The notes beneath the pieces are model-generated. The model was given only the letters and a program-made list of their open reading frames with translations. It did no database searches and was not told where the DNA came from. Shown here in pieces: positions 1 through 8,059 of a stretch of 37,448 nucleotides of DNA. Position 1 is the stretch's first letter; each line of letters starts with the position of its first letter. The DNA comes from an uncultured Mediterranea sp. (GTDB taxonomy: Bacteria > Bacteroidota > Bacteroidia > Bacteroidales > Bacteroidaceae). The stretch is from contig CAMAMO010000003.1 of the NCBI GenBank assembly GCA_945836915.1, positions 1 to 37,448 of the forward strand, read 5' to 3'. The translations under genes were made by a program, and so were the position numbers.

Positions 1-258
1 ATCGCCGGGTGTGATGTCTGTCGAGGTGATTGCGCGTAGTCCGCGGAGGATGCGTTCGATATCAAAATCTTGGGCAAAGAGCAGGCGGGCATACTCATTC
101 TTTCGGCAAATGACGTAGGCTTCTTTGGCGTATTCCTGACGGGCGAATTCGCGTAGTATCCAGGTTTTTCCTACCTGACGTGCACCATTAAGAATCAGAG
201 GTTTTCTGTCTGACCCATTCTTCCACTCTGTAAGTTGTTGTAATATAGACCTATACAT
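1..258 (-). CDS. AAA ATPase (AAA_14/DUF4143 type), 5' part only
   Basis: The first 86 residues of a minus-strand gene run off the left edge. The start MYRSILQQL and the P-loop GARQVGKT at about residues 25-32 match the COG1373-type ATPases (AAA_14 domain, usually followed by DUF4143). These are multicopy in Bacteroidales and their role is poorly known. The ATG at 258 is the only ATG between the -7 box at 294-302 and the P-loop. The catalytic and C-terminal parts lie outside the window, so intactness cannot be judged. The upstream region holds three 14-bp boxes at 33-bp spacing, and the same element is found before the acyltransferase gene at 1720. Confidence 0.85.
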   Translation of the reverse strand, partial: MYRSILQQLTEWKNGSDRKPLILNGARQVGKTWILREFARQEYAKEAYVICRKNEYARLLFAQDFDIERILRGLRAITSTDITPGD

Positions 259-267
259 ATATACTAA

Positions 268-353
268 TACATTTTTCTGCACTTATTTCTGATGCAAAGA
301 TACACTTTTCCGCAGATATTTCATGCCTGAACATACATTTTTCTGCACTTCGG
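268..353 (-). repeat. 33-bp phased box array upstream of the ATPase gene
   Basis: On the minus strand the box TGCRGAAAARTGTA occurs three times, at plus coordinates 268-281, 301-314 and 334-347, exactly 33 bp apart. The middle box overlaps the -7 promoter element by two bases. The box at 268-281 falls inside the predicted 5' leader of the ATPase gene. Positions 294-353 recur at 1751-1810 with two mismatches. Regular spacing of about three helical turns suggests a protein-binding array; the protein is unknown. Confidence 0.75.
294..302 (-). promoter_or_regulatory. -7 box of the ATPase gene
   Basis: The minus strand reads TATCTTTGC, matching the Bacteroides -7 consensus TAnnTTTGC, about 36 bp before the ATG at 258. 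No clear -33 TTTG lies 19-21 bp upstream; a phased box occupies that region, which suggests the promoter depends on a regulator. Confidence 0.6.
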
Positions 354-649
354 TGGAGCAGCGCCTCTAAAACAGATTTACTACGCGAATTGGAAGTCTC
401 TCTTACATGCTTATTTTGAAAATTGTATGTAACACAAAGATTATCAGTATGATATAACTGTAAAATAAAAGGGCATAGTTGAAAATTAAGCCGATTAGTC
501 TCTTATTTTGCAATTTAGAAACGTGTATTCCAGTCGATACCCGTTCGCTAAAAACGGAGCATATCCGTTCACTCTCCCCGCAAGAATGTAACAGATAACA
601 GATAACAGTTTTTCCCGCACGGGGGTACGCATGATTGGTGGTACATTTC
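354..649. other. Intergenic stretch without a supported gene
   Basis: The segment is AT-rich and carries a tandem ACAGATAACAGATAACAG at about 592-608 and the small hairpin listed separately. Open frames here have no recognisable protein character. A short plus-frame coding for about 25 residues and ending near 426 could be a gene remnant but is too short to support. Confidence 0.5.
550..569 (-). terminator. Possible terminator after the acyltransferase gene
   Basis: On the minus strand a 6-bp stem (AACGGA pairing with TCCGTT, plus coordinates 553-558 and 564-569) with a 5-nt loop is followed by a run of five T. It lies about 80 nt beyond the stop codon at 650. The stem is short, so this is tentative. 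Confidence 0.4.
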
Positions 650-1720
650 TTATCCGACAATGTACTTGCCAAACGGTAGCTTGCTAATAGTCCAGGATAT
701 GACGAAGCTGCAAATGTATGTTGAGATGGCGGTGGCTGGGATGGTGAGCCAGGCGGGGAGCAACGTGTTGTACAGACCAAACCAATGCGGCAGTATCAAC
801 ATGTGCATCAGATACATGCCATAACTGGCTGTTGAGATAGGTAGTATCACCTTGTGATATAACCAGCTGTCAGTACCGCCCTTGATGGTGGTGAATAGCA
901 TAAACAGGGCGAAACTCATGCTGATGGCTATGGGAGTGAGGTTCTGCCAATCTTGCTCGAGGACGGCTGGGGCGGTGGCTCGTGTGCTGTAGTAGTTGGC
1001 ACTAAAGAAACATACGGCATACAGCAGAGCCAGCAAAGGCAGGCAGCTGGATACTATTTTTTTCTTGCTCCACTTGACGTGTACGCGGATGTAATGGGCC
1101 AGTAGCAGGTACCCCGCAAAGCCTGATACATAATAGAATGTGGCGTTAGGATTCCACCAGCATTCGCCAAAAATGTTGTCGCCAATCAGCTGACGCAATC
1201 GGTAGAATGTGCAGGTAAACAACCAGATTCCCAGATAGATGAGCTCTTCCTTGCGGCTCAGCTTATCGAGCCAGGGCGAGATGACTGGCATGATGAGGTA
1301 CAAGCCTAACAGCATGTAAACGAACCATAGATGTGAGCCTGATACGGGGAAGTTGATGTAGCAATGCAGCAGCTCCTGTACGGCATCGGCCCATGTCTGA
1401 GCACCCCACAACGTGGGGAGTACGGCATAGAGGGGCAGGAAGACGAGCAGGGGTATCAATACCCTGGTGAATCGTTTCTTGAAGAACTGTATGGTGTCTG
1501 TCTTGACTGGTATGAGTAGGAATGCCGATGCCATGAGGAACAGTGGAACGGCCGTTGGCCTTACGAACGATTGATAGAAGAATATGGCATTCTTTGCACT
1601 CTCTGATGGGAAAGAGAAGGTGTAATCGTTTGAATAAATACACTCACAAGCATGTACGATCATCACCATCAGACAGGCAATGACGCGTAACCAGTCAAGA
1701 AAAACTATTCTTTGTTTCAT
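650..1720 (-). CDS. Acyltransferase family 3 membrane protein
   Basis: A 356-residue polytopic membrane protein of the OafA/acyltransferase-3 family, which transfers acetyl or similar acyl groups to sugars of surface polysaccharides. Visible marks are the N-terminal FLDWLRVIACLMVMIVH, with Asp, Arg and His at the positions typical of the family, then about ten hydrophobic segments and a short conserved stretch YGMYLMH near the C-terminus. The acceptor cannot be read from the sequence. The gene is alone between two copies of a repeat and uses the 1751-1810 copy as its promoter. The ATG at 1720 lies about 30 bp after the -7 box. No glycan gene cluster adjoins it, so it may be a single acquired or moved gene. 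Confidence 0.85.
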   Translation of the reverse strand: MKQRIVFLDWLRVIACLMVMIVHACECIYSNDYTFSFPSESAKNAIFFYQSFVRPTAVPLFLMASAFLLIPVKTDTIQFFKKRFTRVLIPLLVFLPLYAVLPTLWGAQTWADAVQELLHCYINFPVSGSHLWFVYMLLGLYLIMPVISPWLDKLSRKEELIYLGIWLFTCTFYRLRQLIGDNIFGECWWNPNATFYYVSGFAGYLLLAHYIRVHVKWSKKKIVSSCLPLLALLYAVCFFSANYYSTRATAPAVLEQDWQNLTPIAISMSFALFMLFTTIKGGTDSWLYHKVILPISTASYGMYLMHMLILPHWFGLYNTLLPAWLTIPATAISTYICSFVISWTISKLPFGKYIVG

Positions 1721-1750
1721 TATTTTTTTATTCTTATATGATAAGGCACG

Positions 1751-1810
1751 GCAAAGTTACACTTTTCCGCAGATATTTCATGCCTGAAGATACATTTTTC
1801 TGCACTTCGG
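1751..1810 (-). repeat. Second copy of the promoter repeat
   Basis: This 60-bp segment repeats 294-353 with two mismatches. It holds the minus-strand -7 box TAACTTTGC (1751-1759) and two TGCRGAAAARTGTA boxes at 1758-1771 and 1791-1804, again 33 bp apart. It supplies the promoter of the acyltransferase gene starting at 1720. The third, leader-located box found before the ATPase is absent here. Confidence 0.75.
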
Positions 1811-1858
1811 GTGTGTGAGTTTGCAGCGAGGTTTCTTGGTGGTTCGGGATTTATCGCT

Positions 1859-1867
1859 TATTTTTGC
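1859..1867 (+). promoter_or_regulatory. -7 box of the HAD phosphatase gene
   Basis: The sequence TATTTTTGC fits TAnnTTTGC and lies about 28 bp before the ATG at 1895. It decides the start: the open frame extends upstream to 1811, but that part would lie upstream of the transcript. Confidence 0.55.
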
Positions 1868-1894
1868 GCCTTGAACTCTTTATCCTATTTAATA

Positions 1895-2605
1895 ATGACA
1901 CCATATACTGACCTGTTTTGCGATTTTGACGATACGCTGTATGATACGCGAGGGAATGCGATTTTGGCCCTGGCGGAGTTATATGACTTCTTCCACCTGG
2001 AGAATCACTTTGAACGACCGGATCTGTTTTACGACGCTTACTGGAAGACGAACGTGGAGCTGTGGGGCCTCTATGCGAAGGGAGAGATTGAACGGCACTA
2101 CCTGATTGTGGAGCGCTTTCGGCGGCCGCTGAGCTTGGGTCGAGGCCTGGAGGAGGTGTCGGAGGAGCGTTGCTTGGAGATTAGTGATAAGTTTTTGGCG
2201 CTCTGTGCCGTGAAGCCGGGCTTGGTAGAGGGGGCGAAGGAGTTGGTGGATTACCTGAGGGCGAAGGGGTACCGGTTGCATATCTGTAGCAACGGGTTCC
2301 ACGAGGTGCAGTATAAGAAGCTGCGGGCTTGCGGCTTGCTGGAGTGTTTTGAGACGATTGTGCTGAGCGAGGATGCGGGGGCGAACAAGCCTTCGAAGCA
2401 GTTCTTTGACTATGCGTTGGAGGTGACGAAGGCGGACCCGAAGCGGACGCTGATGATTGGGGATAACTTCTCAACCGATATACAGGGGGCGATGGGGGCT
2501 GGCATCGATACGCTCTTCTTTAACCGCTGGCAGGCCGATTTTGTCCCTCCGCAGCAGCCTACCTTTATGGTGAATAGGCTAAAGGAGATTGAGGGGATTT
2601 TATGA
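1895..2605 (+). CDS. HAD-superfamily phosphatase, YjjG-type
   Basis: A 236-residue haloacid dehalogenase-like hydrolase. Motif I is FCDFDDTLYDT (residues 7-17, nucleophile and acid Asp), motif II is ICSNGFHE, the Lys motif is NKPSKQFF and motif IV is MIGDNFSTDI, so the active site is complete. Length and the helical cap after motif I fit subfamily IA. The closest group I recognise is the noncanonical pyrimidine 5'-nucleotidases (YjjG, TIGR02254), which clear modified nucleotides; that assignment is by resemblance. The gene overlaps the convergent PAP2 gene by 6 bp at the stop codons. Confidence 0.85.
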   Translation: MTPYTDLFCDFDDTLYDTRGNAILALAELYDFFHLENHFERPDLFYDAYWKTNVELWGLYAKGEIERHYLIVERFRRPLSLGRGLEEVSEERCLEISDKFLALCAVKPGLVEGAKELVDYLRAKGYRLHICSNGFHEVQYKKLRACGLLECFETIVLSEDAGANKPSKQFFDYALEVTKADPKRTLMIGDNFSTDIQGAMGAGIDTLFFNRWQADFVPPQQPTFMVNRLKEIEGIL

Positions 2606-3199
2606 CCCGCCGAGGAGCCACTTGTTGAGCCAGCGGTTGACGTAGATGTTGAGGACGGCACAGCCGGCGCCAATGGCGGCTCCGGCAAGGACGTCGGTGG
2701 GGTAGTGGACACCCTCGTTCATGCGCGAGACGCCTACCGAGCAGGCCCACACGGCTGAAGGGGCGATGACGTACCACTTGGGGTACTTGATGCTGAGCGA
2801 CGTGGCCAAGGCGAAGGCGGTGGCAGTATGGCCCGAAGGGAACGAGGGGGAGCTCTCGGTGCTGAAGGGGTGGACACGATGGGGGTATCGCTCATAGGGA
2901 CGCTGACGGTCGAAGAGGTACTTCATGCCGTAGGTCAGAACAAAGGTGCCGGCTACGCTAGTGCCTACATAGACGGCGTCCTTGAAGAGCTGTTTGTCGT
3001 GGTTGATCCATGAGGCGACGGCCATGGCTACGGGGACTCCGACGGCGATGTAGGGCTCAGTTCGCGAGATGACCTTATTATATTGGCGGATAAACCCGCT
3101 ATCCCAGCTGTTGATGCGGTGTACGGTATTGATTTCCCAGTTCTGGGCTTGGATGGTTGCGGTGCACAGTAGCGCTAAGAGGAGGAGCATCTTTTTCAT
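2600..3199 (-). CDS. Exported PAP2-family phosphatase
   Basis: A 199-residue protein with a signal peptide (MKKMLLLLALLCTATIQAQ) and the three PAP2 motifs: KYLFDRQRP, then PSFPSGHTA, then SRMNEGVHYPTDV with the catalytic His. Family members remove phosphate from lipid pyrophosphates or phosphatidic acid-type lipids at the outer face of the inner membrane. The substrate is not readable here. Weak hydrophobic segments follow the signal. The gene diverges from the AraC-type regulator at 3366, and both promoters flank a 12-bp direct repeat, so the regulator may control it. Confidence 0.85.
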   Translation of the reverse strand: MKKMLLLLALLCTATIQAQNWEINTVHRINSWDSGFIRQYNKVISRTEPYIAVGVPVAMAVASWINHDKQLFKDAVYVGTSVAGTFVLTYGMKYLFDRQRPYERYPHRVHPFSTESSPSFPSGHTATAFALATSLSIKYPKWYVIAPSAVWACSVGVSRMNEGVHYPTDVLAGAAIGAGCAVLNIYVNRWLNKWLLGGS

Positions 3200-3242
3200 A
3201 TCTGCTTGCTTGTTTTGGAATGATAATAGGCGACTTTCGTTG

Positions 3243-3251
3243 GCAAAGTTA
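3243..3251 (-). promoter_or_regulatory. -7 box of the PAP2 gene
   Basis: The minus strand reads TAACTTTGC, matching the Bacteroides -7 consensus, about 44 bp before the ATG at 3199. The direct repeat at 3264-3295 lies just upstream, where the -33 region is expected. Confidence 0.55.
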
Positions 3252-3263
3252 GCTATCCTTCAC

Positions 3264-3295
3264 CAAAAAGAGTGCTTCTGAGACAAAAAGAGTGC
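3264..3295. repeat. 12-bp direct repeat between divergent genes
   Basis: CAAAAAGAGTGC occurs at 3264-3275 and 3284-3295, identical and 20 bp apart, i.e. on the same DNA face. It sits between the -7 boxes of the PAP2 gene and the AraC-type regulator. AraC-family proteins commonly bind direct half-sites at about this spacing, so this is a candidate operator for the adjacent regulator. Confidence 0.6.
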
Positions 3296-3325
3296 AAAAA
3301 TGGACGATATTTCACATATATTCGT

Positions 3326-3333
3326 TATCTTTG
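3326..3333 (+). promoter_or_regulatory. -7 box of the AraC-type regulator
   Basis: TATCTTTG fits TAnnTTTG and lies about 32 bp before the ATG at 3366. The open frame runs upstream through it to 3300, so the ATG at 3366 is preferred. The second copy of the direct repeat ends 30 bp upstream of this box. Confidence 0.55.
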
Positions 3334-3365
3334 TTGCGAAAACAATCAATAAAACCGCTGAACCT

Positions 3366-4292
3366 ATGCATAATTGTCCTCAAAATGGAGTTGATTGCTC
3401 GCAATGTACCTTGTCTAAATCAGAGGGTACGTTGATGCTTCACCATTTTGCTCAATGTACTCACTTCTCAGCGGAGAAACAATCGACCAATTTTATTCTG
3501 TTTATACTGGAGGGGGAGATGCTGATTAACAGCGAGGAGTACCCTGGCATGGTGTTGCATCGGGATGAAGCGGTGCTGCAGGCTATCGGCTCGAAGGTGG
3601 AGCTGCTGGCTATTACTGACGTGGTTTGCCTGATGTGCCGCTTTAACGAGGTACCTACGCTCTGCCGGACGAAGTTCTATGAAACAATCAAACTGAATGA
3701 TGCGCCTACAATCTATACCCCTTTGAAAGCAAACCGTAAACTGAAGGGATTACTGGATGATATCACGCACTATTTTGTGGATGAGGTGCCCCTCTGCCAG
3801 GCACTGGTGGAGTTGAAGTTCAAGGAGATTATACACGTGCTGATAAACTACTATCCTCAGCCTGTTATCGGTACTTTCTTCTTCCCAATCAGCACCTATA
3901 CGGAGTCATTCCATTACTTTGTGATGAAGAACTATACCAAGATTCGAAATACGGAGGAGTTTGCCCATTTGGGGGGCTATACGATGACGACCTTTAGGCG
4001 GATGTTCAAGAACCTCTATGGTGTACCTGTCTATGTCTGGGTTCTGCAAAAGCGACGAGAGGGTATTCTGAATGACTTGCTGACGACAAAAGACCGCATC
4101 GGAGTTATCAGCGGGAGGTATGGGTTTGACAGCCTCTCTCATTTCGCTCACTTTTGTAAGGATTCGTTTGGTGATACGCCTCGCAATGTCAGAAAACGGG
4201 CTGCTGCTGGTGAGACGATTGAAATCCTGCCGCGCAATCGCGACGCTGACCAAGAGGAGGAGGATGAGGAGATGCATGATGGCTTGAGTTAA
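3366..4292 (+). CDS. AraC-family transcriptional regulator
   Basis: A 308-residue protein. The first half is a ligand or dimer domain rich in Cys near its start (NCPQNGVDCSQC, residues 3-14). The last third contains the paired helix-turn-helix of AraC: EEFAHLGGYTMTTFRRMF (first helix pair), then IGVISGRYGFDSLSHFAHFCKDSFGDTP, a typical second helix and family signature. A strongly acidic tail (DADQEEEDEEMHD) follows the DNA-binding domain and is unusual. Its cue and regulon are unknown; the divergent PAP2 gene is the natural candidate target, with the direct repeat at 3264-3295 as site. The four Cys near the N-terminus could sense redox or bind metal, but that is only a suggestion. Confidence 0.85.
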   Translation: MHNCPQNGVDCSQCTLSKSEGTLMLHHFAQCTHFSAEKQSTNFILFILEGEMLINSEEYPGMVLHRDEAVLQAIGSKVELLAITDVVCLMCRFNEVPTLCRTKFYETIKLNDAPTIYTPLKANRKLKGLLDDITHYFVDEVPLCQALVELKFKEIIHVLINYYPQPVIGTFFFPISTYTESFHYFVMKNYTKIRNTEEFAHLGGYTMTTFRRMFKNLYGVPVYVWVLQKRREGILNDLLTTKDRIGVISGRYGFDSLSHFAHFCKDSFGDTPRNVRKRAAAGETIEILPRNRDADQEEEDEEMHDGLS

Positions 4293-4337
4293 ACTTTGGT
4301 TTTAAAGCCTTATTTATGGAAATATTTCTGTAATCAC

Positions 4338-4369
4338 TTGTTTTATCACACTTTTTCTCTTATTTTTGC
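4338..4369 (+). promoter_or_regulatory. Promoter of frdCAB
   Basis: A TTG (-33 element, 4338-4340) is followed after 20 bp by TATTTTTGC (-7 box, 4361-4369), which fits the Bacteroides promoter rule well. The predicted leader is about 65 nt, ending at the ATG at 4439. Confidence 0.7.
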
Positions 4370-4438
4370 ATGGAATTCTATTCTCTTTAATTGTCGAACT
4401 TATTTTCTAACTATTAAATAACTTAAATTCAATCATTT

Positions 4439-5146
4439 ATGTGGTTAACTAATTCATCTGTAGGAAGGAAAGTGGTGATGAGCGTTACGGGCATCGCACT
4501 TGTCCTGTTTCTGACGTTTCACATGGCGATGAATCTTGTTGCTCTCATCTCAGCCGATGGGTACAACATGATTTGTGAGTTCCTGGGAGCTAATTGGTAT
4601 GCACTGGTCGCTACGGTGGGACTGGCTGCGCTGTTTGTGATTCACATCATCTATGCCTTCTGGCTGACGATGCAAAACCGCAAGGCTCGCGGTAGCGAAC
4701 GCTATGCGGTGACTGAGAGACCGAAGAAGGTGGAATGGGCCTCGCAGAACATGTTGGTACTGGGTATCATCGTGATTGTTGGTCTGGGTCTGCACCTGGT
4801 AAATTTCTGGGCTAAGATGCAGCTGCCTGAACTGATTCATCAGATGGGTGGACATGCTGACACCTTGACACTGGCTTATGCCGCTAACGGTGCGCATCAC
4901 ATTCAGCAGACCTTCAGCAACCCTGTGTTCAGCGTGCTTTACCTGATTTGGCTCGCTGCCCTCTGGTTCCACCTGACTCACGGATTCTGGAGCGCTATGC
5001 AGACGCTGGGCTGGAACAACCAGACCTGGATTAGCCGCTGGGAGTGCATCTCTAAGATCTACTCAACCATCATCGTTATTGGCTTCGCACTGGTTGTAGT
5101 GGCTTTCTTTATTAAAGGTATGATGGGCTGCGGCGCTTGCTGCTAA
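4439..5146 (+). CDS. frdC: Fumarate reductase/succinate dehydrogenase cytochrome b558 subunit
   Basis: A 235-residue membrane anchor of the b558 type (TIGR02046-like). It has five hydrophobic segments, and His residues within them (TFHMAMNL, VIHIIYAF, GLHLVNFW, HLTHGFW) are positioned as ligands for two haems b. It passes electrons from menaquinol to the flavoprotein and iron-sulfur subunits. The full family length is present. It is the first gene of frdCAB, 53 bp before frdA, behind a consensus promoter. Its codons are biased toward GCT, CTG and GGT, as in the two genes after it, pointing to high expression. Confidence 0.93.
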   Translation: MWLTNSSVGRKVVMSVTGIALVLFLTFHMAMNLVALISADGYNMICEFLGANWYALVATVGLAALFVIHIIYAFWLTMQNRKARGSERYAVTERPKKVEWASQNMLVLGIIVIVGLGLHLVNFWAKMQLPELIHQMGGHADTLTLAYAANGAHHIQQTFSNPVFSVLYLIWLAALWFHLTHGFWSAMQTLGWNNQTWISRWECISKIYSTIIVIGFALVVVAFFIKGMMGCGACC

Positions 5147-5199
5147 GACGCCACGCCGCTATAAGTAGTCGATTTAACATTTTAATATAGACATTGATT

Positions 5200-7146
5200 A
5201 TGACTAAGATAGATTCAAGAATACCGGAAGGACCGGTTGCTGAGAAATGGACCAACTATAAGGCGCACCAGAAACTGGTGAACCCCGCTAACAAGCGTCG
5301 TCTGGATATCATCGTGGTAGGTACGGGTCTGGCTGGTGCCAGCGCTGCCGCTTCACTTGGTGAAATGGGTTTCAGAGTGTTCAACTTTTGTATCTCTGAC
5401 TCACCCCGTCGCGCTCACTCTATCGCCGCTCAAGGTGGTATCAACGCGGCAAAGAATTACCAGAATGACGGTGACTCGGTTTATCGCCTCTTCTACGATA
5501 CGGTAAAGGGTGGTGACTATCGCGCTCGTGAAGCTAACGTTTATCGTCTGGCTGAGGTTTCTAACAATATCATTGACCAGTGCGTGGCTCAAGGTGTTCC
5601 CTTCGCTCGCGAATATGGTGGTACGCTGGCTAACCGCTCATTCGGTGGTGCACAGGTATCTCGTACTTTCTATGCTAAGGGTCAGACGGGTCAGCAGCTG
5701 CTGCTGGGTGCCTACTCTGCGCTGAGCTGCCAGGTAGCTGCCGGTACGGTGAAACTCTATACGCGCTATGAGATGGAGGATGTGGTGCTGGTTGACGGTC
5801 GTGCTCGCGGTATCATCGCTAAGAACCTGGTAACGGGTAAGCTGGAGCGCTTTGCCGCTCATGCTGTGGTTATCGCTACCGGTGGTTATGGTAACGCTTA
5901 CTTCCTCTCTACTAACGCTATGGCTTGTAACTGCTCGGCCGCTATGGCTTGCTACCGTAAGGGTGCTTGGTTCGCTAACCCGGCTTATGTGCAGATTCAC
6001 CCCACTTGTATCCCCGTTCACGGCGACAAGCAGTCTAAGCTGACGCTGATGTCTGAGTCTCTGCGTAACGACGGTCGTATCTGGGTGCCTAAGAAACTGG
6101 AGGATGCCAAAAAGTTGCAAGAGGGTACGCTGCAGGGTAAGGATATCCCCGAAGAGGATCGCGACTACTACTTGGAGCGTCGTTATCCCGCCTTCGGTAA
6201 CCTGGTGCCTCGCGACGTGGCCAGCCGTGCCGCTAAGGAGCGTTGCGACAAGGGCTTCGGCGTAAACAACACCGGTCTGGCTGTGTTCCTCGATTTCTCT
6301 GAGGCTATCAACCGTCTGGGTAAGGATGTGGTTGCTCAGCGCTATGGTAACCTGTTTGATATGTATGAGGAGATTACCGACGTAAGCCCCTATGAGAATC
6401 CGATGATGATCTATCCCGCCATCCACTACACGATGGGTGGTATCTGGGTGGACTACGAACTGATGACCTCTATCAAGGGTCTGTTCGCTATCGGTGAGTG
6501 TAACTTCTCTGACCACGGTGCTAACCGCCTGGGTGCTTCTGCATTGATGCAGGGCTTGGCTGACGGTTACTTCGTATTGCCTTACACCATCCAGAACTAC
6601 CTGGCTGACCAAATCACTGTTCCTCGTTTCTCTACCGATTTGCCTGAGTTCGCTGAGGCTGAAAAGGCTATCCAGGATAAGATTGACCGCTTGATGAACA
6701 TCAAGGGTAAGGAGTCTGTAGATTCTATCCACAAGAAACTGGGTCACGTGATGTGGGAATACATGGGTATGGGTCGTACCGAAGAGGGTCTGAAGACTGG
6801 TCTGGCCAAGTTGAAGGAAATCCGCAAAGAGTTCGAAACCAACCTGTTTATCCCTGGCTCGAAGGAGGGTATGAACGTCGAACTGGATAAGGCTATCCGT
6901 CTGCAGGACTTCATCACCATGGGAGAGCTGATTGCTTACGATGCGTTGAACCGTAACGAGTCTTGCGGTGGTCACTTCCGTGAAGAGTATCAGACTGAAG
7001 AGGGTGAAGCTAAGCGCGATGATGAGAACTTCTTCTACGTAGCTTGCTGGGAATACCAAGGCAGCGACGAAAAGGCTCCCGTATTGCTTAAGGAACCCCT
7101 GGTTTACGAAGCTATCAAGGTTCAGACTCGTAACTACAAGAGCTAA
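5200..7146 (+). CDS. frdA: Fumarate reductase flavoprotein subunit
   Basis: A 648-residue flavoprotein that reduces fumarate to succinate (reversible as succinate dehydrogenase). Residues 37-54 form the FAD Rossmann fold ([14 protein letters not shown]). His73 in AHSIAAQGG is the conserved site of covalent [16 protein letters not shown], the [12 protein letters not shown] loop, [10 protein letters not shown] and [14 protein letters not shown] are the substrate and FAD contacts of the family. The start is taken at the ATG at 5200; an in-frame TTG two codons earlier is less likely. It is the central gene of frdCAB, followed by frdB after 38 bp. In Bacteroidales this enzyme ends the fumarate branch that makes succinate and propionate. 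Confidence 0.96.
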   Translation: MTKIDSRIPEGPVAEKWTNYKAHQKLVNPANKRRLDIIVVGTGLAGASAAASLGEMGFRVFNFCISDSPRRAHSIAAQGGINAAKNYQNDGDSVYRLFYDTVKGGDYRAREANVYRLAEVSNNIIDQCVAQGVPFAREYGGTLANRSFGGAQVSRTFYAKGQTGQQLLLGAYSALSCQVAAGTVKLYTRYEMEDVVLVDGRARGIIAKNLVTGKLERFAAHAVVIATGGYGNAYFLSTNAMACNCSAAMACYRKGAWFANPAYVQIHPTCIPVHGDKQSKLTLMSESLRNDGRIWVPKKLEDAKKLQEGTLQGKDIPEEDRDYYLERRYPAFGNLVPRDVASRAAKERCDKGFGVNNTGLAVFLDFSEAINRLGKDVVAQRYGNLFDMYEEITDVSPYENPMMIYPAIHYTMGGIWVDYELMTSIKGLFAIGECNFSDHGANRLGASALMQGLADGYFVLPYTIQNYLADQITVPRFSTDLPEFAEAEKAIQDKIDRLMNIKGKESVDSIHKKLGHVMWEYMGMGRTEEGLKTGLAKLKEIRKEFETNLFIPGSKEGMNVELDKAIRLQDFITMGELIAYDALNRNESCGGHFREEYQTEEGEAKRDDENFFYVACWEYQGSDEKAPVLLKEPLVYEAIKVQTRNYKS

Positions 7147-7184
7147 CCATTTACCTTATTAATGAATTAAGAAATACTATACGT

Positions 7185-7940
7185 ATGGACAAAAATATAT
7201 CTTTCACACTGAAAGTGTGGCGTCAAGCTGGTCCGAAGGCTAAGGGCGCTTTTGAAACTTACCAAATGAAGGATATCCCCGGTGATACCTCTTTCCTGGA
7301 AATGCTGGATATCTTGAACGAGCAACTGATCAGCGAGGGCAAGGAGCCTGTAGTGTTCGATCATGACTGCCGCGAGGGTATCTGCGGTATGTGCTCTCTC
7401 TATATCAACGGTCACCCCCACGGACCTGCTACGGGTGCTACCACTTGTCAGATCTATATGCGTCGATTCAAGGATGGCGATACCATCACGGTTGAGCCTT
7501 GGCGTTCGGCTGGTTTCCCCGTTATCAAGGACTTGATGGTGGACCGTACGGCTTATGATAAGATTATGCAGGCTGGTGGTTACATCTCCGTTCGTACCGG
7601 TGCTCCTCAGGATGCGAACGCTATCCTTATTCCGAAGCCTATCGCTGATGAGGCTATGGACGCTGCCAGCTGTATTGGTTGCGGTGCTTGTGTAGCGGCT
7701 TGTAAGAACGGTTCGGCTATGCTGTTCGTTTCGGCTAAAGTGAGCCAGTTGAATCTGTTGCCTCAGGGTAAGCCTGAAGCGCTGCGTCGCGCGAAGGCTA
7801 TGTTGGCTAAGATGGATGAGCTGGGTTTTGGTAACTGTACTAACACTCGCGCTTGCGAAGCTGAATGCCCCAAGAATGTTTCGATTAGCAATATCGCTCG
7901 CCTGAATCGTGACTTTATCAAGGCTAAGCTGGCTGACTAA
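7185..7940 (+). CDS. frdB: Fumarate reductase iron-sulfur subunit
   Basis: A 251-residue protein that carries electrons between the cytochrome b and the flavoprotein. The N-terminal ferredoxin fold binds a [2Fe-2S] cluster through Cys62, Cys67, Cys70 and Cys88 ([10 protein letters not shown] and TTCQ). The C-terminal part has [11 protein letters not shown] (Cys163, 166, 169 and 173) and Cys218, Cys224 and Cys228 ([13 protein letters not shown]), the pattern for the [4Fe-4S] and [3Fe-4S] centres. All ligands are present. It is the last gene of the operon, followed 33 bp later by a strong hairpin. Confidence 0.95.
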   Translation: MDKNISFTLKVWRQAGPKAKGAFETYQMKDIPGDTSFLEMLDILNEQLISEGKEPVVFDHDCREGICGMCSLYINGHPHGPATGATTCQIYMRRFKDGDTITVEPWRSAGFPVIKDLMVDRTAYDKIMQAGGYISVRTGAPQDANAILIPKPIADEAMDAASCIGCGACVAACKNGSAMLFVSAKVSQLNLLPQGKPEALRRAKAMLAKMDELGFGNCTNTRACEAECPKNVSISNIARLNRDFIKAKLAD

Positions 7941-7972
7941 GCATCCTTTCTACATTTGATTAATATCACAAG

Positions 7973-8007
7973 AAACTCCCCTCAACGGCAAACCGTGAGG
8001 GGAGTTT
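7973..8007. terminator. Terminator after frdB
   Basis: A perfect 12-bp stem (AAACTCCCCTCA at 7973-7984 with TGAGGGGAGTTT at 7996-8007) encloses an 11-nt loop with a further CGG/CCG pairing. Short T and A runs flank both sides, so it may serve both frdB and the convergent DUF3108 gene. Confidence 0.8.
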
Positions 8008-8059
8008 ATGGTTTTATACGGGTGTTAGTATGGAACGAGGTATTTAATCGGGTGAACCT

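Noticed and set aside
343-426. Short plus-frame ending in YYANWKSLLHAYFENCM
   Set aside because: About 25 residues after a stop-free run that begins in the repeat; it may be a remnant, but there is no start codon and no recognised family.
403-780. Minus-strand frame overlapping the acyltransferase 3' end
   Set aside because: The translation is of low complexity and unlike any family; it overlaps a well-supported gene in another frame.
1-1810. Composite transposon bounded by the 60-bp repeats
   Set aside because: The copies are direct, lie at promoters and carry regular internal boxes; no transposase or target duplication is visible.
5638-7059. Long open frame antisense to frdA (473 residues)
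   Set aside because: It follows from the strong codon bias of frdA on the other strand; the product has no recognisable domain, and frdA is certain.
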